From positions 329,271 to 393,270 of the forward strand of contig CAVQUX010000024.1 of assembly GCA_963716925.1 (NCBI GenBank): a stretch of 64,000 bases of DNA. Direction: 5' to 3'. Below are positions 1-10,306 of the stretch, one piece after another. The first letter of the stretch is position 1; the number at the start of each line of letters is the position of its first letter. A program made the translations under genes and the position numbers. The notes beneath the pieces were generated by a model. That model ran no database searches. It worked only from the letters and a program-made list of their open reading frames with translations, and was not told the origin of the DNA. The DNA comes from DAISKN01 sp963716925. Its GTDB lineage: Bacteria > Acidobacteriota > Vicinamibacteria > Marinacidobacterales > SMYC01.

Positions 1-3000
1 CCGGCCCGAACCGGGTGGGATCGGGCTCGAGCCGGAAGGCCGTCGGCTGGCCGAGGCGGCTCAGTCGAATCTCCGCGGCCGGGAGGGATCGGCCCCTCGA
101 TCCCGAGACTTCTTCGAACCGAACCGCGTAGAGTCCCGGTCCTCGGGTGGCCAGACGGCTCGCCACGATTCGTCGTAGATGACTGGGTCTCGCCCGGTAG
201 CGACGCCCGCGGGCGTCATCGACCGCGACTTCGCCCGGCTCACGACCGGCGAGAGAGACCCTGACCCGCAGACGGCGAGCCAGCAACAACCTCCCGGTCG
301 ACCGGTCCCAGCGCAGGGGGGCGAGCTCGAATCCAGGCTTTCTTGGTCTCGCCCTGGAATCCGACCGAGACCACGCGCGCGGAACGCTCGGGGTACGCCG
401 CGCTCCGCGAACGGCGCGGCGCCGGGCCCAGCTCGGCTCGCACGGTATTGCCTCGCACGCCGAGCTCGGGACGGCCCGCGTCCTCGGGACGGAGGGACGA
501 GAAGCCCACCACGTCGAACGCCTGCACCGAGTCGATGGTGACCTTGCGGCCGACCAGGGCTTCGATCATGGTGCGCTCGACGGGAAGCGACGGCAGGCCG
601 GGCTCCGAGAGCCTCTCGAAGCCGGGGATGCTCAGGCGCACCGTGCCATCGCTCGACGGCTGGGCGTAGAACCCCCTCGTCAGCAATTCGATCACGACGC
701 CCCACGAGCTGCGCTCCGTGACCCGAAGGTCTACCTTTGCGGGATCTCCATAGGTCAAAAGCGACGGCGACGCCGCAGGGCCCTCGGCGTCTCCTCGAGC
801 ACCGGTCACGAGGTTCGGCTGCGGGGTCGCGGAGACGGGGCCATGACGTTTCGTCCTGCCCGTCGTCTCGATGTCCTCGAGCTCATAGAAGTACGTGATG
901 CCGTTCGCCATGCCCGTGTCACGGTAATTGTACCGAGCCCCTTCGGGAGACGACCCCAGGCCGGGAATCGGAGACGAGGTGATTCGGGTGTAAGGGCCCT
1001 CCGGCGCGCTGGACCGGTAGAGGTGGAAGCCCAGGTTCTTGAGCTCGCTCCCCGTCTCCCAGGACAGCTCCACCGCGGAGTCCGTTCCGCGCGCCGAGAA
1101 AGACGTCAGCTCGACCGCGGTCGGGACCGCGCACTGCTGCAATTGGATCTGGGCGAGACCGAGGTCGCCGCCCGAAGAGCCGAGGTTGGTGTCGTAGATC
1201 GCCAGCGTGGCCGAGGCCGCAGTAGCGGTGAAGGTGCTCTGATAGCGCTGCCAGACATCGCCCACGGCGGTGGACTCGATAGGAACCTCCATTCCATAGC
1301 CGATAGACGAAGCGTCCTTGTAGAACTGCACCGACGGCGCCGAGGTGCAAGCGCACGTGGGACCCGGTGTGAGGGCGCTGCTGGCATAGACCCAGAAAGC
1401 ATAGGTCTGCCCGACGGTAAGCCCGTTCACCGTCTGCTCCCAAAGCTTGTAAGGCGCGCCGGTGTTGTTTCCGTTGCCATACAGCCAGTTCGTCGCTGCC
1501 GGCACGCCGGAGGGGGCATCGCCGGGAAAGGGCTGCTGGACGGCGAAGGTGCAGGGGGCGGAGGTCCCGCTCCAGGTCGAAATGCTGGTCTCGGCAGGGC
1601 AGGTGTTGTTGCCGCTGTTGGGGACGCCGCTCGTGAACTGGGCGGCGGGGTTGATCCCGGGCCCTGGCCCCGCGAGGGTCGCCAGATTGCCGTTGGCGAC
1701 GAAGGTCACTCCTGTCGGAACCGTGCCCGAGGGGCACTGGGATCCGACCGTGGTGGTAGAGAGGCATCCGCCCGGGACACCGGCGGCCGCGGCGTTGCTC
1801 GTGCCCGCGCCACCGCGGGTCGCACCGTTCGGCAGGAACTCGCTCAGGGCGGGCGAGAGCGTCGTCCCGTTCGCGCCGCCGTTGGCGGTGCGGGTCACGC
1901 CCGTCACCGTTGCGGCCGATACGGCGACGAAGCCTCCGCCTCCGCCTCCGCCCGGGCCCTCGGCCTCGGTGGGGCTTCCGGGAAGCGGCTGGTTTCCTCC
2001 CGCTCCGCCGTTGGCCCGCAGGGTGACCCCCGAGACGGTGCCGGCGGCGCGGACCACTACCAATCCCCCCGCTCCTCCTCCGCCCGCTCCGTCTCCGCCG
2101 GGCGAGGTGCTGTTCTCGCCCGCCGCTCCGTTGGCAAGGATGTTGCCGCCTCCGGAAATCGAGCGCGACAGCACGATCACAATCCCGCCGCCGTTTCCGC
2201 CGTCTCCGAGAGTCACGTTGTTGACGTGGGCGGCGCCACCGCCTCCACCCATGAAGACGCGGCTCGCGGCGTCGTTCGGCAGGGGTCGTCCGCCGAGCCC
2301 TCCGACTTCGCGCCGGAAGTCCGCTGCCCAGGCGGCGTTGCCGGGAGGCGTGGTGGAGGCGTTCTGGTTCGAGTCGGAGAAGCTGTATCCACCCCGTCCT
2401 CCTCCCGAAGACGTCGTCGTCGCGCTCAACGAGGGGTCGAGGTTCCAGGCCGCAGCCCAGCCGGCGCCGCTCGTGTCGGGGTTGCCCTGACCTCTCCAGA
2501 CGATTCCGTTGTGGCCGTTGCCGCCTCCGCCGCCGCCCGAGTTGTGTCCGTCGCCTCCGCCTCCTCCGTTCGCAGGAGCGCCACGGCCGTAACGACCGCC
2601 GAGCCCGTCGTAGACGACCTGGTTACCCGCGATCCCTTCGCCCTTCTCCCCGCCGAGATCCGAATTGGCGGACACGTAGAGCGTCGTGCCGAAGTTCGTG
2701 AACACCCCGGCGACGAACGACTGTCCTCCCTGGAAGCCGCGACCGGAGACGTTGATCGTCCCCTGAAGCGAGAGGTTCTCCGCGCGCAGGGCGACCACCC
2801 CCCCGTAGAACGGCGCGGCTGTGGGCCAGGCGGGCGCCACCACCGAACGGCCCGCGCCCACGGTGAGCGTCGAATACTGGGGCACCTTGATGACCTGGAC
2901 GCGGCCGGCGGCCGTGTAGCTGTTGACGAGCCCGTCGGCGCAAGCGAGGCTCACCAACGGACCGGCGACGCTCGCCACGGTGACGAACTCGTGGAGCCCG

Positions 3001-4409
3001 GCCCCGTTCATTGCGGTCACCGCCCCGTATTGCGCGGTGTTCGAGGTGTCGATGCTCGCCCCCTGCATCTGGATCACGAGCAGCAGGTCACCCGCGGATA
3101 GATCCAGAGCCGTCAAGCCGTTCGCTCCGCCGGGATAGGTGACCGTCAGACTGGTCGCTCCGCGCGCGGCGTTGGCCGCGAGAACGGCGTACTTGTTGAG
3201 CACGGTGTTGGGGCCAGGGACGGTCAGCGCGCCGTCCTTCGCGGCCTGGCCGGCGGCCCCACAGGAGTTCGCGGACGCCGCAGGCGCCGCCATCTCGGGG
3301 CTCATGGAGTAGAAGGCCCCCGGGTTGACCTGGTTGTTGTACTCGGTGCGGACCCACCCCGGCGAGCGCAGGTTGTTGGAGATCCGGATCTCGTCGATCT
3401 GCCCGTCCAGGCTGGAAAGGAGCGCCGGATTGTTCCCATAGCTGAAAGGCTCGCTGGATGGCGCGGTGCCGGTGGCGGGGATGTTCAGACTGTACCCAAG
3501 TGCGGTGCCGTTGAGGTAGAAGGTCGGCGCCGCCGCCGGGACGCTCTCGTCGTGTGTGACCGCCACATGGGCCCACGCGCCGACCGGAGTCGCTACCGAC
3601 GCCCTCCAGTCCCCATCGTTCGACCGGTAGCGCAGGACCCCGTGCGGGGCGGGGGTGTGAATGAACAGAGTCTTTTCGATCACCCCCGTGCCCGCGTTGG
3701 CGCGCTTGTCGAAGAGTCGGGGAAAGGCGGTCCCTGTGTCGTTCCACCGGATCCAGGCGCTGAACGTGAACTGCGCGTTGTACTGGCTGTACTGGCTCTG
3801 CAGGATTCCCGACGCCGGAACGCCGCGGCCGCGGCCGATCTGGGCGGGGCTCTGGTCGACGGTGCCGCTGTCCAGGGAATCGTTGTGGTTCGTGGTGCTG
3901 TCGAGGGCGTTGCCCGAGAGATGGTGGACCACCTTGTAGCTCGAGTCCCAGACCGAGCCCGGGTTGGCGAGTGGGCAGGTGACGGTGGAATCCCCGTAGT
4001 ACAGGTAGAAGAGCGTACCGTTGGCGAGCGACGGGATGCGCACCCAGGCCCAGAGGTCTCCGTTGAGCCCGTCGTAGCGCTCGATCTCGTGGTCGAGGAC
4101 GGTCGTTCCGTCCGAGGCGCGAAACTGGATGTCGTAGCCGTTCGCGTTGGCCACGTGGCCGCCGTTGCCCACCGTCCTGAGGTTGGCGTCGCCGACGATG
4201 CGCACCAGGACGGGGAAGTCAGCGAGCGGCCCCCCGACCACCTGCGCCGGCTGCACCGTGATCGAGCGGCGGTACCCGAAGGCAGCGCGCGCCGGCGTTG
4301 GCCACAGCGCGCTCGCCGCCGCCATGAGAGCGGCGGCGAGGATTCCCCGCGTCGCAAGGGCGGGTGCGAGGCGCGCGGGTCGATCCGTTCCCGGGAAAGC
4401 AAGGCGCAT
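1..4409 (-). CDS. Giant secreted DUF2341/LamG/Gly-rich/FnIII protein, partial, one frameshift
   Basis: An N-terminal signal peptide ends near PTPARA. A DUF2341-type domain follows (YRRSITVQPAQVVGG...), then a LamG/concanavalin-like fold, a glycine-rich stretch (about residues 600-850) with many GGGGG runs, a carbohydrate-binding-like region and a fibronectin III segment (VELTSFSARGTDSAVELSW). The C-terminal part resembles the propeptide region of gingipain-type C25 peptidases. The first frame stops at 240, but near base 329 one extra base shifts it. In the other frame the protein resumes as ELAPLRWDRSTGRLL and runs to base 1 without a stop, so the gene leaves the window. It is probably a cell-surface or secreted adhesin, or the N-terminal half of a C25-like protease; the catalytic domain would lie outside. 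Domain calls come from sequence recall, not a search. Confidence 0.75.
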
Positions 4410-4709
4410 TCCTCACTCTGCAGCAACCGCCATGCCAGGAGAGCCGGGGAGTCCGGTGCGAGAAGCCAAACACTATAAAGAGGTTAATGGGGTAGCTCGC
4501 CGGGAGGGTGGAGGGCATTCCCTGCCCCATGGGGGCCAATCCCTACTATTCGTTTAGGCTGAGTGCACATTTTCAGGAGCCGACTCGACCAGGACCGGAC
4601 CAAGCTCGATCTGCGGCGTGACAGAACGTCGACCGGTTTCGCCAGGAAACGGCTCATCGACCTCACTCAACACGCCCGCTCCGACTCGGGAAGAGGTATT
4701 CTTCCGTTC
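4410..4709. other. Divergent intergenic region, no gene seen
   Basis: About 300 bases separate the start of the giant secreted protein (minus) from the chosen GTG of exonuclease III (plus). It is AT-richer around 4465-4490. A TATAGT -10-like hexamer lies on the minus strand at 4472-4477, but no convincing -35 stands at the right distance. An in-frame ATG at 4563 could extend exonuclease III by 49 residues, but that stretch does not look like the family. Confidence 0.4.
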
Positions 4710-5585
4710 GTGCGCATCGCCACCTGGAACGTCAACTCGCTGAACGCCCGAATCGAGAAGGTCCAGTGGTGGCTCGATCGGGCGAAGCCCGACGTGCTCC
4801 TCATGCAGGAGACGAAGCTCGCCGACGCCGACGCGCCCGTCGGCATCTTCCGGAACTCCGGTTACGAGCTGGCTCATCACGGCGAAGGCCGCTGGAACGG
4901 GGTCGCCGTCGCGAGCCGCGTCGGGATCGACGGTGTGGTCACGAACTTCGGCGAGCCCCTGCGCCGACAGAGCACCCCCGACATTTCCGACGACGAGCCT
5001 CTCTCCGAGGCGCGGATGATTTCTGCGATCTGCGGCGACACCCGTGTCGTGTGCCTGTACGCCCCGAACGGCCGGGTCGTCGGTTCGCCCTTCTACCACG
5101 CCAAGCTCCTGTGGTTCGACCGCCTCGCCCGCTGGCTCGCGGAGGCCGCAGATCCTAAAGGTTCGCTCGTTCTCGGCGGGGATTTCAACGTCGCCCCCGA
5201 GGACCGAGACGTGTGGGATCCCCGGGCGTGCCACGGCGGGACCCACGTCTCCCCGGCGGAGCGGCAGGCGTTCGCGCGGGTGTGCCAGTGGGGTCTCGCC
5301 GACGCCTATCGTCTCCACCACCAGGAGCCCGGCAGGTACACCTGGTGGGACTACCGCGCGGGCAACTTCCACAAGAACTTCGGCATGCGCATCGATCACC
5401 TCCTCGTCACGTCTCCGGTCAGAGAGCGCACGGTGTGGGCGGAAATCGACCGCGAGGCCCGGAAGGGCAAGCCGATTCCCTCGGATCACGCCCCGCTCGC
5501 GATCGACCTCGACGCTCCCGGACAGCCCTTCGACGCGGGCTGGGCGTCGGCGGAATCGCGCATCGCCGCACGGCAGCTCCGCTAG
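4710..5585 (+). CDS. xth: Exodeoxyribonuclease III (Xth/ExoA)
   Basis: An endonuclease/exonuclease/phosphatase-fold AP endonuclease of base-excision repair, of 291 residues. It opens with RIATWNVNSLNAR and has the metal-binding glutamate in LMQETK, the YAPNG motif, the catalytic GGDFNVAP block, and the C-terminal RIDHLLV and SDHAPL signatures with the active-site Asp and His. GTG at 4710 was chosen because the conserved N-terminus begins right after it and an AAGAGG lies 13 bases upstream. The upstream ATG at 4563 would add a basic, non-homologous extension. It stands alone, followed by an ABC transporter pair. No missing active-site residue was seen. Confidence 0.93.
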   Translation: MRIATWNVNSLNARIEKVQWWLDRAKPDVLLMQETKLADADAPVGIFRNSGYELAHHGEGRWNGVAVASRVGIDGVVTNFGEPLRRQSTPDISDDEPLSEARMISAICGDTRVVCLYAPNGRVVGSPFYHAKLLWFDRLARWLAEAADPKGSLVLGGDFNVAPEDRDVWDPRACHGGTHVSPAERQAFARVCQWGLADAYRLHHQEPGRYTWWDYRAGNFHKNFGMRIDHLLVTSPVRERTVWAEIDREARKGKPIPSDHAPLAIDLDAPGQPFDAGWASAESRIAARQLR

Positions 5586-5738
5586 CCCCCCTCCCGGGCG
5601 AGATTTCTTGGCCCCTATCAGGAAGTGCCCAGTCCGCGAGCCTCCGAGCTCCATCTGGCCCGCCCCGTCGACGGCCGACCTCCCGCTCTCATGATTTTTT
5701 CCAAGACGGGAGGGCAGCGATTCTCGTATCCTGCGGCC

Positions 5739-7529
5739 GTGAAACGCCTGACCGCGCGGAACGAGTGGAAGTTCTTCGCCGTCCTTCCGAAAGCCGATTT
5801 TCCGCTCGCCGTCCTCTGGTGGGGCATTCTCCTCCTGCGAGGCATCCTGCCGGCGGTTTTCGCCATCGCGATGGGGTGGCTCGTCGCGTCGGTCGAGCGC
5901 GGCGAGGCGCTCGCCCCGTCGCTCGGCTTCGCCGGGGCGGTTTTCGTGCTTCTCCAGGTGCTCACTCCCATCCACCAGGCGGTGAGCGCGAACCTCGGGG
6001 ACCGCACCGCCGCGTGGCTCTACGACCGGCTCACCGAATCCTGCGTGCGGCCCCCGGGCATGGGCCATCTCGAGGACCCGAAGCTCACGAGCGACCTCAC
6101 CGTGGCCCGGGACTTCGATCTGGGCATGACCGGTCCGCCGCTCTCCATTTCTATGGACTTCATCGCGAGCGGGCTCGTCGAGCTTCTCGGCGGCCTCTCC
6201 TGCGCCGTGGTTCTCGCCGCGTACGCCTGGTGGGCGCCGCTCGTGCTCGCGGGCGCGTGGCTTTCGACGCACTGGCTCCTGCGTGAGAGCGCCGTCTGGC
6301 GCGATCGCAATACCGACGAAGTGCGGAGCGCCCAGCGCGATTCCGACTATGCCTACCGCCTCGCCGTCGATGCCCCGGCCGCCAAGGAGCTTCGTCTCTT
6401 CGGCCTCGCCTCCTGGGTCATCGACCGATTCGTCGATCGGCGAACCCACCTCCATCGGCTGCAGTACCAGGCCACCCGGCTTCGCGAGAAGCCTCTCCTT
6501 TGGAGCGTGCTCCTGGTCACCGGCGCCAACGTCGGGGTGTTCTGGTCTCTCGCGAGCGCGGCCGCGACCGGAGCGCTGAGCCTCGCCGAGGTGGTGGTCT
6601 TCGCCCAGGCCGCGGTGGGAACGTCGATGATCGCCTTCGGAGGACTCAACTGGGCGCTCGACGGATCCTCGGCGCCGGTGGCCGCGGTGCTGCGCCTCGA
6701 GCCCGCGATGGAAGCGCAAGGCGCTCTCCCGTCCGGGACGCGCTCCCCCGCCGGCCATCCCGCGAGCGACGTCCGCTTCCGCGGTCTCTCGTTCCACTAC
6801 CCCGGTGGTCCGCCCGTGCTGGAGAATTTCGAGCTCACGATTCCCGCAGGATCGTCGATGGCCATCGTGGGCCAGAACGGCGCGGGAAAGACGACGCTCG
6901 CGAAGCTCCTCTGCCGACTCTACGACCCGCAGGCGGGCGCCATCGAAGTGGACGGCGTAGACCTCAAGGATTTCTCGATTCCGTCCTGGCGCAAGCGGCT
7001 GACCGCGGTCTTCCAGGATTTCATCCGTTTCGAGCTTCCCCTCCGGGACAACGTCGCTCCCGCGGGAGCGCCGGACGACGCGATCGTGGAAGCACTCGAG
7101 GCCGCCGGGGCTTCGAAGCTCGCGGATCTCGGCACCGTCCTGGCCCGGGGCTACGAAGGCGGGACGGAGCTGTCGGGCGGACAGTGGCAGCGTATAGCAC
7201 TCGCTCGAGCTCTATGCGCGGTGAAGCTCGGCGCGGGCGTCGTCCTCCTCGACGAGCCCACCGCCCAGCTCGACGTCCGAGGTGAGGCCGAGATCTTCGA
7301 GCGCATCCTGAAGGCGACGAGGCATTGCACCACAATCCTGATCTCCCACCGCTTCTCCACCGTGCGCCAGGCCGATCGCATCTGCGTCCTCGAGCAGGGC
7401 AAGGTGACGGAGCTCGGGACGCACGACGAGCTCATGGCGCTCGGCGGCCGCTATCGCACGATGTTCGATCTGCAGGCGCAGCGCTTCGGCGCGGAGGAGG
7501 AGGGCATGACTTATGACGTCCTCTCCTGA
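5739..7529 (+). CDS. ABC exporter half-transporter 1 (TMD-NBD)
   Basis: The N-terminal half is a type IV exporter membrane domain with about six hydrophobic spans; the C-terminal half is a nucleotide-binding domain. Walker A is GQNGAGKTT near residue 380, the Q-loop is VFQDF, the signature is the consensus LSGGQ, Walker B is VVLLDEPTAQLD, and the H-loop is ISHRFST. The GTG at 5739 precedes the first basic and hydrophobic segment; ATGs at 5691 and 5625 are alternatives, so the start is uncertain. It overlaps the next half-transporter by 17 bases, so the two are translationally coupled and probably form a heterodimer. The substrate is unknown. No peptidase C39 domain or precursor peptide gene is visible nearby, so a bacteriocin exporter is not supported. 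Confidence 0.88.
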   Translation: MKRLTARNEWKFFAVLPKADFPLAVLWWGILLLRGILPAVFAIAMGWLVASVERGEALAPSLGFAGAVFVLLQVLTPIHQAVSANLGDRTAAWLYDRLTESCVRPPGMGHLEDPKLTSDLTVARDFDLGMTGPPLSISMDFIASGLVELLGGLSCAVVLAAYAWWAPLVLAGAWLSTHWLLRESAVWRDRNTDEVRSAQRDSDYAYRLAVDAPAAKELRLFGLASWVIDRFVDRRTHLHRLQYQATRLREKPLLWSVLLVTGANVGVFWSLASAAATGALSLAEVVVFAQAAVGTSMIAFGGLNWALDGSSAPVAAVLRLEPAMEAQGALPSGTRSPAGHPASDVRFRGLSFHYPGGPPVLENFELTIPAGSSMAIVGQNGAGKTTLAKLLCRLYDPQAGAIEVDGVDLKDFSIPSWRKRLTAVFQDFIRFELPLRDNVAPAGAPDDAIVEALEAAGASKLADLGTVLARGYEGGTELSGGQWQRIALARALCAVKLGAGVVLLDEPTAQLDVRGEAEIFERILKATRHCTTILISHRFSTVRQADRICVLEQGKVTELGTHDELMALGGRYRTMFDLQAQRFGAEEEGMTYDVLS

Positions 7530-9315
7530 GCCGCGAAGAGACGACCTCCCGCCCGCCCTCTCCTCGATGTGGCGTCTGGTGAAGCTCGGATACCGCCACG
7601 AGCCCCGCCTGATGCTCACCGCGTTCCTGCTTTCGCAGCTCTCGGCGCTTCCGGATGCGCTCATAGCACTCTGGCTCATGCTCCTGGGAAAGGGTGTCCT
7701 GGAGTCGCGGCCGGGATTGGTTCAGGCGGCGGCCCTGGGCCTCGGGGTCTCCGCGTCGGCGACCTGGCTCCTGAGCACTCTCAGCACCCGGGTCCAGAGG
7801 CGGTTCCGCGACAAAGTGACGATCGCGCTCGAGTCGCACGTGGCGCGCCTCCAGGCTTCGGTCGCGACCATCGCTCATCACGAGCGGCCCGAGTACCTCG
7901 ACCGGCTCGCCATGCTGCGCGACCAGGTGTTCGTGCTCGACCACATGTACATGTCGCTCTTCTCCACTTGCGGGTGGATCCTGCGGCTCGGGGTCACCGT
8001 GGCGCTCCTCGCTTCGATACATCCCGCACTCGTGCTTCTGGCGGTGTTCGCGATTCCGACCGTCGTCACCTCGACCTGGCGGCCCGCAGTCGAGCGCGTC
8101 TCCCAGGAGCGCGCCGCCCCGCACGATCGCCTGGCGCGGCATCTCTTTACCACCGCGACGACCGCGCCTCCGGGCAAGGAGGTTCGGGTCACGGGAATCG
8201 GAGAGCGTCTCGTCACTCGGCGCCGCGAGGCGTGGGAGCGAGGATATGCCCTGGTGTCGCCGGCTCGCGTCGGCTCGGCTTTCTGGCACACCCTGGCGTG
8301 GGCGGTGTTCGGGGGCGCCTACGTCGGTGCGATCGTGTTCGTCGCCTATGGCCTCGGGGCTCCCGCGGGAAGTGTCCTTCTCGTGCTCGCCGCCGGCTCG
8401 CGCCTGTCTGCCTATGTCGGCGCGACCGTGGGTGAGCTCGGATTCCTGCGCGGCTTCTGGATGGACGGCTCGCGGCGGCTCGCCTGGCTCGAGGACTATG
8501 CTTCGTCTCTCACCGAGTCCGCCAATCTTCCGGCGCCCGGCGAGCTCCGACACGGGATCCGGCTCGACCACGTTTCCTTCGCCTATCCCGGAACCTCGAA
8601 GCTCGTCCTCGACGACGTGTCGTTGACCCTCCCCGCGGGCTCCGTCGTCGCCGTCATCGGCGAGAACGGCGCGGGCAAGACTACCCTGGTGAAGCTTCTC
8701 GCAAAGATGTACGAGCCGACGTCCGGCTCGATTCTGGTGGACGCGACGCCGCTCGCCCGGGTTCCGGCGGATGAATGGCGCAAGCACCTCGCGGGCGCGT
8801 TTCAGGACTTCTTCCGGTTCGAGCTCCGGGCGCGGCACAGCGTGGGCGTGGGCGACGTGCCCCGCCGGGACGACGAGCCCGCGGTACGGACCGCCGTGGA
8901 CCGCGCCGGCGCCGCCGACGTCGTCTCACGGCTGACTTCGGGCCTCGAGACCCAGCTCGGTCCGACCTGGCCGGGAGGCGTCGAGGTCTCCTTCGGTCAG
9001 TGGCAGAAGCTCGCCCTCGCGCGCGGATTCATGCGGGACGAGCCTCTGCTTCTGATCCTCGACGAGCCCACCGCCGCTCTCGACGCGGAGACCGAGCACG
9101 CCCTTTTCGAGCGGTACGCCGCCGCAGCCCGCGGCGGCGACTCCCGCCGGATCACCCTCCTCGTTTCCCACCGCTTCTCGACGGTGCGCATGGCCGACCT
9201 CATCGTGGTCCTCGACGGAAGCCGCTTGGCCCAGTTCGGCACCCACGAAGAGCTCATGGCAAAGGGCGGGCAATACGCGGAGCTCTATGGAATCCAGGCC
9301 GCCGCCTATCGGTAG
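7513..9315 (+). CDS. ABC exporter half-transporter 2 (TMD-NBD), degenerate signature
   Basis: Partner of the preceding half-transporter, with the same layout of six-span membrane domain plus nucleotide-binding domain. Walker A is GENGAGKTT (residues 383-391), the Q-loop is AFQDF, Walker B is LLLILDEPTAALD and the H-loop is VSHRFST. The ABC signature reads VSFGQ where its partner has LSGGQ, losing the serine and one glycine. That pattern is known from heterodimeric exporters with one consensus and one degenerate ATP site, and supports a working heterodimer. The ATG at 7513 lies inside the end of the upstream gene. Substrate is unknown. Confidence 0.88.
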   Translation: MTSSPEPRRDDLPPALSSMWRLVKLGYRHEPRLMLTAFLLSQLSALPDALIALWLMLLGKGVLESRPGLVQAAALGLGVSASATWLLSTLSTRVQRRFRDKVTIALESHVARLQASVATIAHHERPEYLDRLAMLRDQVFVLDHMYMSLFSTCGWILRLGVTVALLASIHPALVLLAVFAIPTVVTSTWRPAVERVSQERAAPHDRLARHLFTTATTAPPGKEVRVTGIGERLVTRRREAWERGYALVSPARVGSAFWHTLAWAVFGGAYVGAIVFVAYGLGAPAGSVLLVLAAGSRLSAYVGATVGELGFLRGFWMDGSRRLAWLEDYASSLTESANLPAPGELRHGIRLDHVSFAYPGTSKLVLDDVSLTLPAGSVVAVIGENGAGKTTLVKLLAKMYEPTSGSILVDATPLARVPADEWRKHLAGAFQDFFRFELRARHSVGVGDVPRRDDEPAVRTAVDRAGAADVVSRLTSGLETQLGPTWPGGVEVSFGQWQKLALARGFMRDEPLLLILDEPTAALDAETEHALFERYAAAARGGDSRRITLLVSHRFSTVRMADLIVVLDGSRLAQFGTHEELMAKGGQYAELYGIQAAAYR

Positions 9316-9329
9316 CTCCGCCCGGGGCC

Positions 9330-9812
9330 CTAGGCCGCGGCGGCCGCTTTCTTCAGGCGGTCGAGGTCGATCTTTCTCATCTGGAGCATCGCTTCCATGA
9401 CCCGCTTCGACTTCTTTGGATCCGGATCCTGAAGAAGCTCGAACAACGCCTTGGGGACGATCTGCCAGGACAGGCCGAACTTGTCCTTGAGCCACCCGCA
9501 CTGGGATTCCTCTCCCCCTGCGGTCAGCTTGCTCCAGAGCTCGTCGACTTCCTTCTGCGTTTCACAATTCACGAGGAGCGATATCGCTTCCGTGAACTTG
9601 AACTCGGGGCCGCCGTTCAGCGCGATGAACTCCTGTCCCTCGAGCTCGAAGGTGACGGTCATGACCGATCCCTTGGGTCCCGGCCCGGCCTCTCCGTACC
9701 GCGCCGTTTTCAGGATCTTCGAGTTCTTGAAAATCGAAGTGTAGTGGTTCGCCGCCTCCTCGGCGTTCCCATCGAACCAGAGGAACGTCGTGATCTTCTG
9801 CTTTCCTGGCAT
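9330..9812 (-). CDS. VOC superfamily protein, PhnB / 3-demethylubiquinone methyltransferase-like
   Basis: A 160-residue protein beginning MPGKQKITTFLWFDG with the two beta-alpha-beta-beta-beta modules of the glyoxalase/VOC fold (FLWFDGNAEEAANHYTSIF; FELEGQEFIALNGGP) and a CGWLKDKFGLSWQIVP block typical of PhnB-like proteins. The start at 9812 has a strong upstream GGAAAGGAG; the longer frame upstream runs through the neighbouring gene and is rejected. It is the last gene of a three-gene minus-strand unit with another VOC protein (13 bases away) and an ECF sigma factor. Names such as demethylubiquinone methyltransferase are annotation legacy; the reaction is unknown. Its lysine-rich C-terminal tail carries no recognised motif. 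Confidence 0.85.
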   Translation of the reverse strand: MPGKQKITTFLWFDGNAEEAANHYTSIFKNSKILKTARYGEAGPGPKGSVMTVTFELEGQEFIALNGGPEFKFTEAISLLVNCETQKEVDELWSKLTAGGEESQCGWLKDKFGLSWQIVPKALFELLQDPDPKKSKRVMEAMLQMRKIDLDRLKKAAAAA

Positions 9813-9825
9813 GGTCTCTCCTTTC

Positions 9826-10242
9826 CTACCGCTGGACCGCCGCCGGGTCCATCCACAGAACCTCCCAATGGTGCCCGTCGAGGTCGTAGAAGCTCCAGCC
9901 GTACATGAAGCCGTGGTCCATCGGGTCCATGGCGTGCCTGCCCCCGGCGGCAACGGCCTTCTTGACGATCTCGTCTACCTCCGCCCGGCTTCCGCAGGAG
10001 AGCGCGAACAGGCCCTCGGTGGCGCGGCTGGTGTCGCAGACCTCGTTCCTGGTGAAGGTCTTGAAGAACGGCTCCGAGAGAAGCATCACGAACGCTTCGC
10101 CGCTTATCACCATGCAAGCGGCCTTCTCGTCCGTGAACTGCGGGTCGAAGTCGAACCCGAGCTTCCGGAAGAACTCCATCGACCGGCTCAAGTCGCGAAC
10201 GGACAGGTTCACGAATATCTTGCGGGAATCGTTCTCCGTCAC
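9826..10242 (-). CDS. VOC/glyoxalase family protein
   Basis: A 138-residue single-domain VOC protein (KIFVNLSVRDLSRSMEFFRKLGF at the start, DHGFMYGWSFYDLDGHHWEVLWMDP at the end). The terminal motif, with DLDGHHWE, carries the last metal-ligand glutamate position of glyoxalase/bleomycin-resistance proteins. It lies 64 bases downstream of the sigma factor and 13 bases upstream of a PhnB-like VOC gene, so the three are probably one transcript. Such small enzymes are commonly encoded beside SigX5/SigJ-type ECF sigma factors. The substrate cannot be told from sequence. Confidence 0.87.
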   Translation of the reverse strand: MTENDSRKIFVNLSVRDLSRSMEFFRKLGFDFDPQFTDEKAACMVISGEAFVMLLSEPFFKTFTRNEVCDTSRATEGLFALSCGSRAEVDEIVKKAVAAGGRHAMDPMDHGFMYGWSFYDLDGHHWEVLWMDPAAVQR

Positions 10243-10306
10243 GTCTTTTCTCTCACCCCTATAGACTCGACCGCGGCCCGAAACTCATCGGTCGCGAACG
10301 GCTCTT

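Noticed and set aside
1926..2600. Repeated glycine-codon runs in the secreted protein considered as a DNA repeat array.
   Set aside because: They encode irregular Gly-rich protein repeats without a constant DNA unit or spacer; not a CRISPR array.
843..3101. Plus-strand 752-codon open frame opposite the secreted protein.
   Set aside because: Arg/Gly-rich shadow of the high-GC minus-strand gene with no recognisable domain.
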